In this document: piece by piece, positions 1 to 8,914 of the stretch | How the letters are laid out: each line of letters starts with the position of its first letter | Numbering within the stretch: position 1 is the stretch's first letter | NCBI GenBank assembly: GCA_905235335.1 | Contig: CAJOKZ010000006.1 | Span: forward strand, 1 to 64,000 | DNA: 64,000 bases | Reading direction: 5' to 3' | Origin: an uncultured Succiniclasticum sp. | Lineage (GTDB): Bacteria; Bacillota; Negativicutes; Acidaminococcales; Acidaminococcaceae | Program-made: the position numbers and the translations under genes | Notes under the pieces: model-generated | The model's database searches: none | Seen by the model: the letters and a program-made list of their open reading frames with translations, nothing else | What the model was told of the DNA's origin: nothing

Positions 1-1274
1 GTAGCCCTTACAACTTTATAATAGTGGTTCCCATAGTATGCTGTCAAGCGAGCAAGGTCTTTGTCCACTCCCAACTTCTGTAGACCCCACTGGCGCTTCA
101 TCGGGACTTTCCATTGCTTCCAGATATTCATCCGTAGCCTCGTCCTTAAATGGGCATCCACTTCTGCCATCGCTGTCTTCATGGAACCAAGGGCATAGTA
201 GTTTATCCAGCCTCTTGTTACCTGGTTGATTCTTTTTATCTTTTCCGAAACTTTCCCAGGCATTCTTCTGCAGGTCAGTTCCTTCAGCTTGTTCTTAAAA
301 CGGACTATGGAATCCTTGTGCGGCCTGCACTTCCATTCTCCTACCTTGCTGTCCTTGTAGAAACCAAAGCCAAGATATTTCAGTTTGGACGGCCTTGTTA
401 TATGGGTTTTAGTCATATTTACCTTTAACCCAAGCTTCCGCTGAATCCAATCTGCTACCGTATGCATGACCCGCTTCGCACTTGCTTCGCTTCGTACCGC
501 TATCACGCAGTCATCTGCGTATCTTGCAAACCGAAGTCCTTTTGCTTCCAGTTCCTTGTCCAGTTTGTCCAGCATTATATTAGACAAGAGCGGCGACAGG
601 TTTCCTCCCTGTGGAGTCCCGAGGTTCGTTTCTTCATAGCCTTGCTGTGTCATAACCCCTGCTTTCAGGTATTTGCGGACAAGCGATTCTGTGTCGCCAT
701 CGTTGACTATATCATGGACAAGGCTTATCAACCTGTCCTGCGGCACATTGTCGAAGAATTTTTCCAAGTCAATATCCACTATCCACTCATACCCTTCATT
801 CAGATACACAAGTAACTGTCTGATTGCCATTTCACAGCTTCTGTTCGGTCGGAAACCATAGCTTCGTTCCGAAAACACTGGCTCACACATCGGGCCTACC
901 ACCTGTACTATCCCCTGCTGAATCACCCTGTCCATTACTGTTGGGATTCCCAGCTTTCTTACGCCGCCGTTCGGCTTTGGTATTTCTACCCGTCTAGGCT
1001 TGTATTTCCTCTGCCTGATTTGTTCCCTGATACTGTCCCAGTTCTCTTTGATGTAATCGCTGAGTTCTTCCACCGTCACGCCGTCTATTCCCTTTGCCCC
1101 TTTATTGGCGCAGATTCTTTTGTAGGCTGCGTTCATGTTGTCCCTGTCCAGTATCTTTTCCAACAGTTCCGACATTGCTTTGTGTGCTTTCTCCTTTCCG
1201 TTCCCTTGGATTCGCCTTATGTAGTGCAGTACCTGCTCATTTACGTTTCGCTTTCCTGCTGTCGGGTATTCCAT
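1..1274 (-). CDS. ltrA: Group II intron reverse transcriptase/maturase (LtrA-like), 3' end off window
   Basis: The reading frame is open from ATG 1274 down to base 1, so about 424 residues are visible and the last few dozen are beyond the left edge. The protein is the intron-encoded reverse transcriptase that helps the intron RNA splice and retro-home. Visible motifs are the RT-0/1 region (NKGAKGIDGVTVEEL), the PQGG box near residue 220, the catalytic YADD near residue 252 and the maturase-type stretch after it (RGWINYYALGS). An internal ATG at 1175 also exists. The 1274 start is preferred because the residues between them (HYIRRIQGNGKEKAHKAM) read like conserved LtrA N-terminal sequence, although no clear ribosome site precedes it. 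The gene lies inside its own intron RNA, which continues to higher coordinates. Any endonuclease domain would be off the edge. Confidence 0.93.
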   Translation of the reverse strand, partial: MEYPTAGKRNVNEQVLHYIRRIQGNGKEKAHKAMSELLEKILDRDNMNAAYKRICANKGAKGIDGVTVEELSDYIKENWDSIREQIRQRKYKPRRVEIPKPNGGVRKLGIPTVMDRVIQQGIVQVVGPMCEPVFSERSYGFRPNRSCEMAIRQLLVYLNEGYEWIVDIDLEKFFDNVPQDRLISLVHDIVNDGDTESLVRKYLKAGVMTQQGYEETNLGTPQGGNLSPLLSNIMLDKLDKELEAKGLRFARYADDCVIAVRSEASAKRVMHTVADWIQRKLGLKVNMTKTHITRPSKLKYLGFGFYKDSKVGEWKCRPHKDSIVRFKNKLKELTCRRMPGKVSEKIKRINQVTRGWINYYALGSMKTAMAEVDAHLRTRLRMNIWKQWKVPMKRQWGLQKLGVDKDLARLTAYYGNHYYKVVRA

Positions 1275-1690
1275 GGGGCATACATTTGATTACGCAGTTA
1301 CGTTGTTCGGCCCTTCGGCTTTGCCTACTATGGCCTCTGCTGACTTCTCACAGTTCGTTGTTATTACAGCTCTTCGCCGTCTGTGAGACTTCACGGGATA
1401 AGTCTCCAGTCTTTCCTCGTCTACCTGCCCGATTTACGCAGATGGGTTACGGTTGCCTTTTGGACTTCGCTGTCGTTAGTCAGCTTGTCCGCCATCTACG
1501 CCTTATATCAGGTTTCTGTTCGTCAGGCTACGATTTCGCTATCCCTTCTTCTCGCCTGTACCTCACGGTCTAAACCTTGGGAGTCGCTATAAGGGTTCGT
1601 CGGCAACTACGCCCCTTGTGGACTTTCACCACAGACTGACGGCATGCCCGTCATACTAACAAAACAACCGTGGTAATTCCACGGCTGTTA
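1275..1690 (-). ncRNA. 5' part of a group II intron RNA (domain I-III region)
   Basis: This non-coding stretch lies directly upstream of the maturase gene on the same strand. It is GC-balanced and full of short stems. It contains blocks typical of bacterial group II intron domain I, such as GTGGTGAAAGTCCAC followed by AAGGGGCGTAGTTGCC. A hairpin at about 1663-1690 (CCGTGG/CCACGG arms) lies near the expected 5' end. I could not fix the exact 5' splice boundary, and domains V and VI are beyond the left edge. Confidence 0.7.
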
Positions 1691-1745
1691 ATAAAAAACG
1701 TAAGTTATCAGTCAGCGTGCCAGACGACAACCTTCATGACAGACA

Positions 1746-2206
1746 CTATTTGCCGATCGTATTTTCAAAAGCAGCATTTCCCTTAAATGACCTGGAAAAT
1801 TTAAAGTGGAAGTTTTGCATACCTTCTCTTAAATAGAATCGGTGCGCATTTTCCCGAAGTTGATTGCAGGCCACTTCGATCTGCGAACATCCATGCTCTT
1901 CCGCTATCAGACAAGCTTGCTCCAGCATAGCCTTTCCGATTCCCTGATTTCTAAAGATATTTTCAACTGCAAATTCCATGATTTCTGCAATATGTTCAGC
2001 ATGGTGCAGCTGTTCCTCAAGCCTCATGTTCAAAACAGCATTCACATGGCCGTTCTGATCATTGACAAGACAATAATAATGCTCGTTGCCCAACTGGTCA
2101 AAATAAATTCTCTTTGAAATCGATCAAAAGGCAGTTCTCTGTTTTCCAGATCGCATAGCAGACCATATATCTGCAAGCAGTCACCGATTGAAGCCTTTCT
2201 AAACAT
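1746..2206 (-). pseudogene. GNAT family N-acetyltransferase, frameshifted
   Basis: A GNAT-fold acetyltransferase gene is split over two frames. ATG 2206 follows a good ribosome site (GAGGTGA) and opens MFRKASIGDCLQIYGLLCDL, typical of a GNAT beta1-alpha1. At about 2108-2116 the frame must shift to continue as RIYFDQLGNEHYYCLV and then motif A (RNQGIGKAMLEQA, acetyl-CoA pyrophosphate loop) and a C-terminal YLREGM block. Read this way the protein would be about 153 residues, normal for the family. The downstream part alone (1746-2093) could only start at a TTG with no ribosome site. A sequencing error cannot be excluded. The gene sits between the group II intron and a methyltransferase. Its substrate is unknown. 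Confidence 0.65.
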
Positions 2207-2353
2207 TATCGAGTCACCTCTTAATTGATTCTGTAATACAATAATTTAGGAAGAGATGGTGGGGTTAAGCCATCCGAAAAATCAAAGTCTTCATCCGCGT
2301 CTTTTCTGGCAAGAAAAACTGCTCTGTCACAGGAAGAAGGCGCGACATTCTGA

Positions 2354-3124
2354 TCACTCTTTTGATTCTCCATAGATAAAAATTCGGTCGAACTGAAATA
2401 ATACTTTTCCGTTCTCACAGGGCTTGTAATGTTCGGCAGTTCTTTTCTTCAGGAGTGCCAGAAATTCGTTTTGCTGCGTTCCGGAAAGCCTCTCCAGATA
2501 AGGAATCAGCGCGGTCGCTTTTACAAACGAAACGATTGCATCGCTGCTGTTCATCTGATGGATATAGCTTGTTTGCCAGACTTCGACACCGGCATAATAC
2601 CGCGTCATGATAGTATAGTACTCCATAAGGGAATAATTGCTGACAGTACGATCCATATCGGCAAACAGGGTGGCGTCACTGTCAAATTCCGCAGCTGCGG
2701 CTTTAATAATTTTAGCGATTGGCATCGGCTCAAAATTTGGTATCTGCATAGCAAGTATGCCATCCTTCTTCAGGCTCCCACGGATATTTTTTATAAAACT
2801 CTCCTGATCCGAAAGCCACTGTATAAACGCATTCGAAAACACAAGATCAAATTGTCCCAGGTCGTCCAGACTTTTGCTGCAGTCTCTCTGTATCCAGTTT
2901 ATCTCCGGTAAAAGCTCTTTTGCTTTTTCAAGCATGGCAGAGGACATGTCGACACCGGTAATCACTGCGTTCGGAAATCTGTTTTTTACAGCCAGTGTGC
3001 TCATGCCCGATCCGCAGCCTACATCAAGGATTCTAGCACATTCTTTATCTATTCTGTTTGCAAGGTCAATCGACGGCTGCATTCGTTCTTTACCGAAGAT
3101 TCCGTATGTTTCCGCGTTCCACAT
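2354..3124 (-). CDS. Class I SAM methyltransferase, trans-aconitate 2-methyltransferase-like
   Basis: This is a 256-residue cytoplasmic methyltransferase. The SAM-binding motif I is ILDVGCGSGMSTLAV near residues 32-46, followed by the acidic post-I loop (VITGVDMSSAML) and motif IV (FDLVFSNAFIQWL). The SNAF.QWL pattern and the overall length resemble Tam, which methylates trans-aconitate, but the substrate is not proven here. The start ATG 3124 is preceded by AAGGTGGAA at suitable spacing. The gene ends 148 bases before the broken GNAT gene on the same strand and may share a transcript with it. No regulator is adjacent. Confidence 0.8.
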   Translation of the reverse strand: MWNAETYGIFGKERMQPSIDLANRIDKECARILDVGCGSGMSTLAVKNRFPNAVITGVDMSSAMLEKAKELLPEINWIQRDCSKSLDDLGQFDLVFSNAFIQWLSDQESFIKNIRGSLKKDGILAMQIPNFEPMPIAKIIKAAAAEFDSDATLFADMDRTVSNYSLMEYYTIMTRYYAGVEVWQTSYIHQMNSSDAIVSFVKATALIPYLERLSGTQQNEFLALLKKRTAEHYKPCENGKVLFQFDRIFIYGESKE

Positions 3125-3189
3125 TGTATTCCACCTTCAACTGTATCCATCTGTCTCTTAATCTGGCAATACATATTGGGATTTGTACA

Positions 3190-3413
3190 TTAGCATGCCC
3201 GGGGTGATGATGCCTTTACATTGCGGCAAGGCAAAGGAATGCGCAAACCGTCGGAAGCGATTACGTCATTCCACGAGACGAAAGGCACAGTCGCGGCGAG
3301 GCTGTCTAAGGGGCAAAGCCCCGAGTTCCGAAGCCGCAGGCGCATGAGTCTATGGAATCGCAATCGGTGACGGGGTTGCACAGTCTTTGCCCTATCCACA
3401 TTAGCGAAGAACG
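3190..3413. repeat. Possible intergenic repeat element, non-coding
   Basis: This GC-rich 220-base stretch lies between the metF terminator and the methyltransferase. It has several short inverted segments (GGGGCAAAGCCCC at about 3310-3322, GCGGCGAGGC nearby). It can be read as an ORF, but that ORF is arginine-rich, runs into metF and has no ribosome site. Its look (dense hairpins, low coding quality) is that of a dispersed intergenic element. No second copy was found in this window, so the repeat call is an inference. Confidence 0.3.
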
Positions 3414-3440
3414 GAAAAAACAAAACCCGCATCAGGCGGG
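3414..3440 (-). terminator. Rho-independent terminator of metF
   Basis: On the minus strand the stem CCCGC/GCGGG (3426-3440) is followed by TTTTGTTTTTT, 16 bases after the metF stop codon. Confidence 0.8.
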
Positions 3441-3455
3441 CAGATAAACCCCGGT

Positions 3456-4319
3456 TTACCGCCTCACGATGCACGACAGGTTCTGCAAAATCCCGCCGAT
3501 AATCTCCGGCTTGTTCATCGTGTAAATGTGCACGTCCATGAATCCGTTGGCAAGCAGGTCCAACACCTGTGCCGTCGCGTAGTTAATACCCGCCTGCTTC
3601 ATGGCTTCGGGATCGTCCCCGTATTTTTCAACGATAGCCCGGAACCGCAGCGGCAACTTCGTGCCGCTCAGCTTGCAGATGTGCTGGATCTGTTTCGCAT
3701 TGGTAACGGGCATGACACCGGGCACCACCGGCACCGTAATACCGTGGGCCAGCAGCCGGTACATGTAATTGTACATCGTATCATTATCGAAGAACATCTG
3801 CGTCACCAAAAATTCCACGCCGCTGTCCACCTTGATCTTTAATTTCTCGATATCATCGTTCAGTCCCGCGCTTTCTGGATGCCCCTCCGGATAACAGGCA
3901 CCGCCCACGCAAAAATTCCCAAAGGATTTGATTTTCTTCACCAGATCACTGGCATGACGGTACGTTGCATTGTCAAGAGTCACACCGTTGGGAAGATCTC
4001 CCCGCAGGGCCAGCACGTTCTGAATGCTATTTTCCTGCAACTGCTCCAGTATGCCTTCAATCTTCTTTTCATCCGCACTGATACAGGTCAGATGCGCCAT
4101 GGACGGCACGCCGCATTTCGCTACTTCCGCCGCCACCTTCACCGCTTCCCCGGCATTGGAACCGCCAGCGCCGTAGGTTACGCTGATAAAAGACGGCTGC
4201 TGATTTGCGATCGTATGCACAATGTCAATGGCGTTGGCCAGCTGCGTCCCCTGTTTGGGCGGAAAAAGCTCACAGGATACGCCCGGTTTGGTTCCCTTTA
4301 AATGATCGATAATTTTCAT
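3456..4319 (-). CDS. metF: Methylenetetrahydrofolate reductase
   Basis: MetF is the FAD enzyme that reduces 5,10-methylene-THF to 5-methyl-THF, feeding methionine synthesis. The protein is 287 residues, close to the roughly 290 of bacterial MetF. Conserved blocks include the N-terminal SCELFPPK with the acid at residue 17 (equivalent to the E. coli catalytic Glu28), TYGAGGS, and RGDLP of the FAD/folate site. The start chosen is ATG 4319, which has GGAGGGG just upstream. A longer frame to 4382 exists but adds residues not typical of the family. The gene is monocistronic: a terminator follows it and a long AT-rich region precedes it. Confidence 0.95.
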   Translation of the reverse strand: MKIIDHLKGTKPGVSCELFPPKQGTQLANAIDIVHTIANQQPSFISVTYGAGGSNAGEAVKVAAEVAKCGVPSMAHLTCISADEKKIEGILEQLQENSIQNVLALRGDLPNGVTLDNATYRHASDLVKKIKSFGNFCVGGACYPEGHPESAGLNDDIEKLKIKVDSGVEFLVTQMFFDNDTMYNYMYRLLAHGITVPVVPGVMPVTNAKQIQHICKLSGTKLPLRFRAIVEKYGDDPEAMKQAGINYATAQVLDLLANGFMDVHIYTMNKPEIIGGILQNLSCIVRR

Positions 4320-4661
4320 TATTTCCCCTCCGTTTGCAAAAATCACACAATGGGTACATCCGAAACTATTCATTACATTCATAGTATATTAGTAGTATTA
4401 TGACAATAATTGCACAAAAAGTCCATCTTTTTTTTGCGGAGCCCGAAAATATTTAGCTGATTGATTAAAACAGTGTCCCGATTGTTTCAGATTTGACAAT
4501 TTGTTTTCACGATTACAAACCGCCGTGCATCAAAATTTTTTTCACATCGCAAAATCAGTTCATCTTTAAACTTGATAAACCAAATTACGAACCGGCCGCA
4601 CATCCGGAATTCTTTCATCAATAAATTTCCCCTGTGAAAAAATCCGCTTGATACCGATATA
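4320..4661. other. AT-rich intergenic region upstream of metF
   Basis: No gene was found here. The region presumably holds the metF promoter: a CATAAT-like -10 lies around 4400 with only a weak -35. I looked for an S-box (SAM riboswitch) ahead of metF and did not see its conserved core. Confidence 0.4.
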
Positions 4662-4718
4662 AAAAAAGGGCTGTAACAAAATGAAGGTTTTACGCTAAAT
4701 TTTGTCCAGCCCTTTTTG
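4662..4718. terminator. Bidirectional hairpin terminator
   Basis: The arms AAAAAGGGCTG and CAGCCCTTTTT flank a loop with a second inner pairing (ACAAAAT/ATTTTGT). It lies 62 bases past the stop of the minus-strand membrane protein gene. The loop sequence resembles the terminator at 49163-49195. Confidence 0.75.
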
Positions 4719-4779
4719 TGTTTTAAACCGTCTGCCTGACGGAACCGCGCTTCGTTTTACAGACTGCAGAAACGGCAGA

Positions 4780-5226
4780 TCAGATCTGTCCGATCGCTTT
4801 CAGGATGACCTGGGCGATAATGGCAGAACCGATATATGTGCCAATGAAGACAACGCAGCTTACCAACACAATACGCCAGCTGCTTTCCGCAAATACATCT
4901 AAGTCCTTGCAAATTGCAATACCTGCATAAGCCAGAATCGGTGTGCAAAGCTGCAGGAAACCGACCTTGGAGACCGCAGCGGCAATGGGAGCCGCCGTGG
5001 GCAGCCCGGGATAGGTCAGGATACAGCCGATGGTCACGACATAGGCCACGCCGGGAATCCCACCGGGCAGCACTTTCCCCAGCCAGATACCCAAAAAAGC
5101 CAGGGCGATAAGAAACAGCATGCCGGGAATCGCTTCAAAGAAGCCGAATTTTGTGCCGACTACATTGGCTACCAATGAAAGCAGACCGCAAATCAACAAT
5201 ACGCCTAATGTTTCACTCATTTTCAT
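4780..5226 (-). CDS. Small membrane protein paired with DUF3100 protein, putative transporter subunit
   Basis: This is a 148-residue, very hydrophobic protein with about five predicted membrane segments and short polar turns (GIPGVAYVVTIG, CKDLDVF). I do not recognise a named family with certainty. Its start codon overlaps the stop of the DUF3100 gene (ATGA), which implies translational coupling and a two-subunit membrane complex. An M20 peptidase gene lies upstream in the same direction. The likely role is import of a small carboxylate or amide-linked substrate of that peptidase, which is inference from context only. A terminator follows. Confidence 0.6.
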   Translation of the reverse strand: MKMSETLGVLLICGLLSLVANVVGTKFGFFEAIPGMLFLIALAFLGIWLGKVLPGGIPGVAYVVTIGCILTYPGLPTAAPIAAAVSKVGFLQLCTPILAYAGIAICKDLDVFAESSWRIVLVSCVVFIGTYIGSAIIAQVILKAIGQI

Positions 5227-6053
5227 TTTGCGTCACCTTCCTTTGCTTCACCTGCATTCACCAGCACGGGCGGTTCCGGATCCTTGCCGTATTTGATACG
5301 ATAGCTTTTTTTGTAGAGCCATTCCGCAAAGGGCAGGGCCAGCCAGATACTCATGTACAGACCATCCAGGCCGGACAGCATGTTGGATGCTGCGCCAAAG
5401 GCTGCCAGCTGATCTGCCATCTGGGGATACATCGCAGACAGGGAGCCGACAGCGGCCGTCATCATGCTGGCGGAACCTACGCCCGCAGCCATCGCCAGCG
5501 CATAGGGATGGAAGGGCAGGTACGCTGCGGCCAGACTGGCCATCAGACCGAAGAAGATCGTGCCGATTACAGTACCGCAGATGTAAACACCCATAACACC
5601 GCGGCCTTCTGCGCCATCCAGACCGAACCGTTCGCCGATCAGGGCTACGTTGGGTTCACGGGCAACCGAATGGGCTGCGCCGATGGCTTCACGTTTTAAC
5701 CCCACAAATACAGCCAGGGGAACGCCGATGATGATGGTACCCAGGTTACCGAACTCCTGCAGGATCAGGGCCGGCGAAGAAGCCAAAATCTTTGGCAGGC
5801 TGGGGCCTACCAGTGTGCCGTATTTGGCCATCAGCAGCATCAGGGTCACCCCGATCAGGGAACCGGCCGTTTTCACATTTTTGTCCGTCGAGATCTTGGT
5901 AAACCGGGGCGCCGTCATCACGCCCATCAGCAACGCATACATCATGGGCAGCAGTACGATGGTGCCAACGCCGACCTTAATGGCAATGTTGCCGATTTTT
6001 TCCGCCACAACGATCAAAATAAGAACGATGAGATGAAGACGGAAATCTTTCAT
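5223..6053 (-). CDS. DUF3100 family membrane protein, putative transporter
   Basis: This 276-residue integral membrane protein has about eight hydrophobic segments and a polar C-terminal tail (KDPEPPVLVNAGEAKEGDAK). Sequence pattern (MMYALLMGVMTAP, AAGVGSASMMTAAVGSL) matches what I know of the DUF3100 family, whose function is not established. ATG 6053 has GGGAAGTG upstream. The gene overlaps the next one by 4 bases and follows an M20 amidohydrolase by 164 bases, so the three probably form one transcription unit that takes up and hydrolyses a substrate. The substrate cannot be read from sequence. Confidence 0.75.
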   Translation of the reverse strand: MKDFRLHLIVLILIVVAEKIGNIAIKVGVGTIVLLPMMYALLMGVMTAPRFTKISTDKNVKTAGSLIGVTLMLLMAKYGTLVGPSLPKILASSPALILQEFGNLGTIIIGVPLAVFVGLKREAIGAAHSVAREPNVALIGERFGLDGAEGRGVMGVYICGTVIGTIFFGLMASLAAAYLPFHPYALAMAAGVGSASMMTAAVGSLSAMYPQMADQLAAFGAASNMLSGLDGLYMSIWLALPFAEWLYKKSYRIKYGKDPEPPVLVNAGEAKEGDAK

Positions 6054-6217
6054 GTTTTTTCACTTCCCTAACATAAATTTTTTTATAACCACAAAGAAGC
6101 AGACCTCTTTTCTAAAAGCCTGTCTCTTTGGAATTATCGCGCAAAATGTTCGCGTAAAAACATCTCTCGAAAAACTCCCGGACCGCGGCGCTGTCAGCCG
6201 CAGGCGGACAGGTTCCG

Positions 6218-7531
6218 TTATGCTGAAAAATACGAATCGCATTTGGCGATGTATTCTTCCTTAGTCAGGATCGGTTTGTAATCCGCAAGAATCTCTTTTG
6301 CACAGGCTGCATCATCATAGAGCAGATCGATGATCATCCGGGCAAAGGCTTTGGCTGGCGTAATCACAGCCGCAGAGAAATCCGTCACTGTAAAGTCTTT
6401 GGTGTGGAGAGATCCATCCGTGCCGCCGATGAAGGGATGGATGGCCGGCATCAGATGAGATACATCGCCCATATCCGTCGAGGCGCTGAAGTGTCCTGCG
6501 TCCACAATCTCCGTCTCCGGCGAGAACTGTTTCACATTCTCCACAAACAGGTCGTTCAGGGCTTTGCTGCAGTGCAGCGGCATCATCCCTGGCAGGGTTT
6601 CGATAACGGTTTCGGCGCCTACTGCGTCCCCGCCCGCCTTCAGCGCGGCATCCACCCGTTTATGGGTACTGTCGATGGCATCCATGGTTGCCGCCCGGAC
6701 ATAGAGCTCCATGCGCACGTCGGCCGGAACATTGTTGACCAGGTCGCCGCCCTTGGTGATAATGGGATGTACCCGGACGATATCCTTTTCCCGGAAAGTC
6801 TCCCGAAGGGCGTTGATGCCCATCAGTCCCAGACAGGCCGCATTCAGAGCATTGATTCCTTCATGGGGCGCATTGGCCGCGTGGGCGGCCTTCCCGATAT
6901 ACCGCACCGTCTTTCCCACAAACCCGTTACTGGAGTTGCCGATCGCCACCGCCTTCTGGGGCATGTTGGCTTGGGAATGCATCATCATGGACATATCAAT
7001 ATCATCAAAGCAGCCTTCGTAGATCAGCTGGCCCTTGCCGCAGATATAATGCAGCTTACCCTGCTCCCGCAGGCCCTGGCGGTACGTAATCTCCACATAT
7101 TCTTCCGCGGGAACGGCAAAGAACACCGCATCCCCTGCCAGCTCCTTCATCACACCGGATTTTACGATGCCGGTGCAGGCTGCCAGCATGACGGACATCT
7201 GCAAGAAATGGCCGCAGGTGTGGGCTGCCCCTGTCAAGGGATCTGCTTTCGGACTGTCCGGCGTGCCGATGGCATCCAATTCTGACAGAACCGCCACGGT
7301 AGGACCTGGCTTTCCGCCTTTCACACGGCTCTTCACCCCGGTCAGCGCCAGGCCGGTTTGGGGATCCAGTCCCAGACCGCGCATATATTCCTCAACCTTT
7401 TTGGCGGTTTTGGTCTCTTTAAATCCCAACTCCGGCTCACTTTCAATGCAAAGCGCCAGTTTTTGGATATCCGCCGCCGCAGCGTCAATGGCACTGCAAA
7501 CAGCGGCTTTTAATTCTTCTTTACGATTCAT
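6218..7531 (-). CDS. M20 family metallo-amidohydrolase (AbgB-like)
   Basis: This is a 437-residue cytoplasmic zinc hydrolase that cleaves an amide bond of an N-acyl amino acid or aminobenzoyl-glutamate-like compound. Visible metal-site elements are GAAHTCGHF (about residue 98) and PAEEY (about residue 143). A dimerisation or lid region follows with GKAAHAANAPHEGINALNA. Start ATG 7531 has GGGGAG about 11 bases upstream. An in-frame extension to 7615 lacks family support. It is the first gene of the DUF3100 operon. Resemblance to AbgB is by motif and length, and the true substrate is unknown. Confidence 0.85.
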   Translation of the reverse strand: MNRKEELKAAVCSAIDAAAADIQKLALCIESEPELGFKETKTAKKVEEYMRGLGLDPQTGLALTGVKSRVKGGKPGPTVAVLSELDAIGTPDSPKADPLTGAAHTCGHFLQMSVMLAACTGIVKSGVMKELAGDAVFFAVPAEEYVEITYRQGLREQGKLHYICGKGQLIYEGCFDDIDMSMMMHSQANMPQKAVAIGNSSNGFVGKTVRYIGKAAHAANAPHEGINALNAACLGLMGINALRETFREKDIVRVHPIITKGGDLVNNVPADVRMELYVRAATMDAIDSTHKRVDAALKAGGDAVGAETVIETLPGMMPLHCSKALNDLFVENVKQFSPETEIVDAGHFSASTDMGDVSHLMPAIHPFIGGTDGSLHTKDFTVTDFSAAVITPAKAFARMIIDLLYDDAACAKEILADYKPILTKEEYIAKCDSYFSA

Positions 7532-7746
7532 CACAGACACCACTCCCCGAAATACTCTTCTGTCCTGCCGGACAACCGCTTCATTAAAACAGGATTCCCT
7601 GCGGCCACAAAGCAACAGGGCAATCTCTGATTCATTTTACAGAAATTAATTATATACCTTTCATCTGTATTTATCAAACATTCTTACGGATTACCGGAAT
7701 AAATTCCGCATTTGGCTGTTTCTGTCGTTAAATATTGTATTGTTTT

Positions 7747-8769
7747 TTACAGTTTGATCAAATCCGCAAAATCGTTGAGGGAAATATCATACACCTCGAT
7801 ATTCACAGATCCGGCATTTTGTCCGGAAATCGGAACCGAAGCCTTCTCGCTTCCAGCCGGATTGGTTTTGTTTTCTACTTCCGCTGCTTCAGCGCCGGAA
7901 GTAGAACCCTGTGTTTCTTTCGTTGCAGTCTCAGCACCGGTTGTTCCGAAAAGTTCTTCGTTCGCTGCCGATTTGCTTCCTGCATCTGCTTTCTCCGACG
8001 GCTTTTCCTCTGTTACAGCAGGTTCCGCTTTTTTCTTCGGCGCAAACGAATAAATGATCAGCCCCAGGTTGTAATGATCGTCCACATAAAAATTTTCCTG
8101 CCCTGTAATGGTAACCGGAACCGGATCCGCCACATTCTTCCCCTTAATGTATCTGACAAGGCGGATCCGTCCCTGCTGCTGATAGCCGATTAGCGTCTGC
8201 AGCCGGGTCGCATAATCCACATCTTTCTCAAACAGGTCTTTTAATTCCAGAATCCTGCCGTCCCGAAGATCAAAATTCAGGGCTTTCCATGTAACTTTAT
8301 CAGATGCCCCGCCTGTGTACGTCCGTATTTTCAGCACCACGGAAAAGAACGTGTTCTTCGCGGACTTCACTTCATATTCACTCCGCGCATACCAGGAGGC
8401 GGACGACCTGCCGGAATCCGATCTTTCGGCGATCATCTTATCGGCATATTTCACCAGTTCGGAATTATACCGGATCACATCGGCCAAGTCCGGCTCTGTA
8501 GTATGCGTGTTCCTGAAACTTTGCGCTTCCGCTTCTGTCAGAAGGTCCATCAGTTCCGCATTCACGACGGAGAAAAGTTCCCGATTGACGGCCAGATCCA
8601 CCTGCTTTCCTCCGACAGCCCCGGAAATATAGGGAACCGTCACATTCAAAATGCCGGCCCTAGTTTTGTTTTCCTTTACTGCCAGATCGGCCGCCAAGGC
8701 AGGCAGGGAGCCGAAGATCAGCATCGCCGCCGCAAACAGCAAAACTGCAACCCGTTTTACAGATACCAT
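7747..8769 (-). CDS. Secreted DUF3298/DUF4163-type protein
   Basis: This exported protein is about 340 residues long and has an N-terminal signal peptide (VAVLLFAAAMLIFGSLPALA, cleavage after ALA). The core (residues 30-245) has the layout of DUF4163/DUF3298 proteins such as RsiV and PdaC C-terminal regions, ending in YVDDHYNLGLIIYSFAP. A low-complexity Ala/Glu/Lys/Thr-rich tail (about 250-320) follows. No catalytic domain is fused. Start ATG 8769 has AAGGA at good spacing; ATG 8778 lies too close to it. The gene stands alone between the M20 operon and a repeat region. Function is unknown, with binding of cell-envelope material the usual guess for the family. Confidence 0.7.
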   Translation of the reverse strand: MVSVKRVAVLLFAAAMLIFGSLPALAADLAVKENKTRAGILNVTVPYISGAVGGKQVDLAVNRELFSVVNAELMDLLTEAEAQSFRNTHTTEPDLADVIRYNSELVKYADKMIAERSDSGRSSASWYARSEYEVKSAKNTFFSVVLKIRTYTGGASDKVTWKALNFDLRDGRILELKDLFEKDVDYATRLQTLIGYQQQGRIRLVRYIKGKNVADPVPVTITGQENFYVDDHYNLGLIIYSFAPKKKAEPAVTEEKPSEKADAGSKSAANEELFGTTGAETATKETQGSTSGAEAAEVENKTNPAGSEKASVPISGQNAGSVNIEVYDISLNDFADLIKL

Positions 8770-8914
8770 GGTAAACATCCTTTCCTATATCATCTTGGAA
8801 AATTGAAACCGTTACGCATGACAGCATGTTCCCGCCCTTCTGCCGCTATAGACAAAAGAACCGAACCTGCAAACTCAATGGATTCGTAATTCTTTAAAAT
8901 TATAGCACAAAACA

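Noticed and set aside
2221-2418. 65-residue minus-strand ORF overlapping the methyltransferase 3' end
   Set aside because: It has no ribosome site, overlaps an established gene, and its composition fits a shadow frame. A decayed fragment cannot be excluded.
3190-3474. 94-residue Arg-rich ORF
   Set aside because: It overlaps the metF terminator and end, has no start signal, and its sequence looks like translated hairpin-rich DNA.
4320-4661. S-box upstream of metF
   Set aside because: The region is AT-rich and lacks the S-box helices and conserved AGAGG/GGCAACC-type elements.
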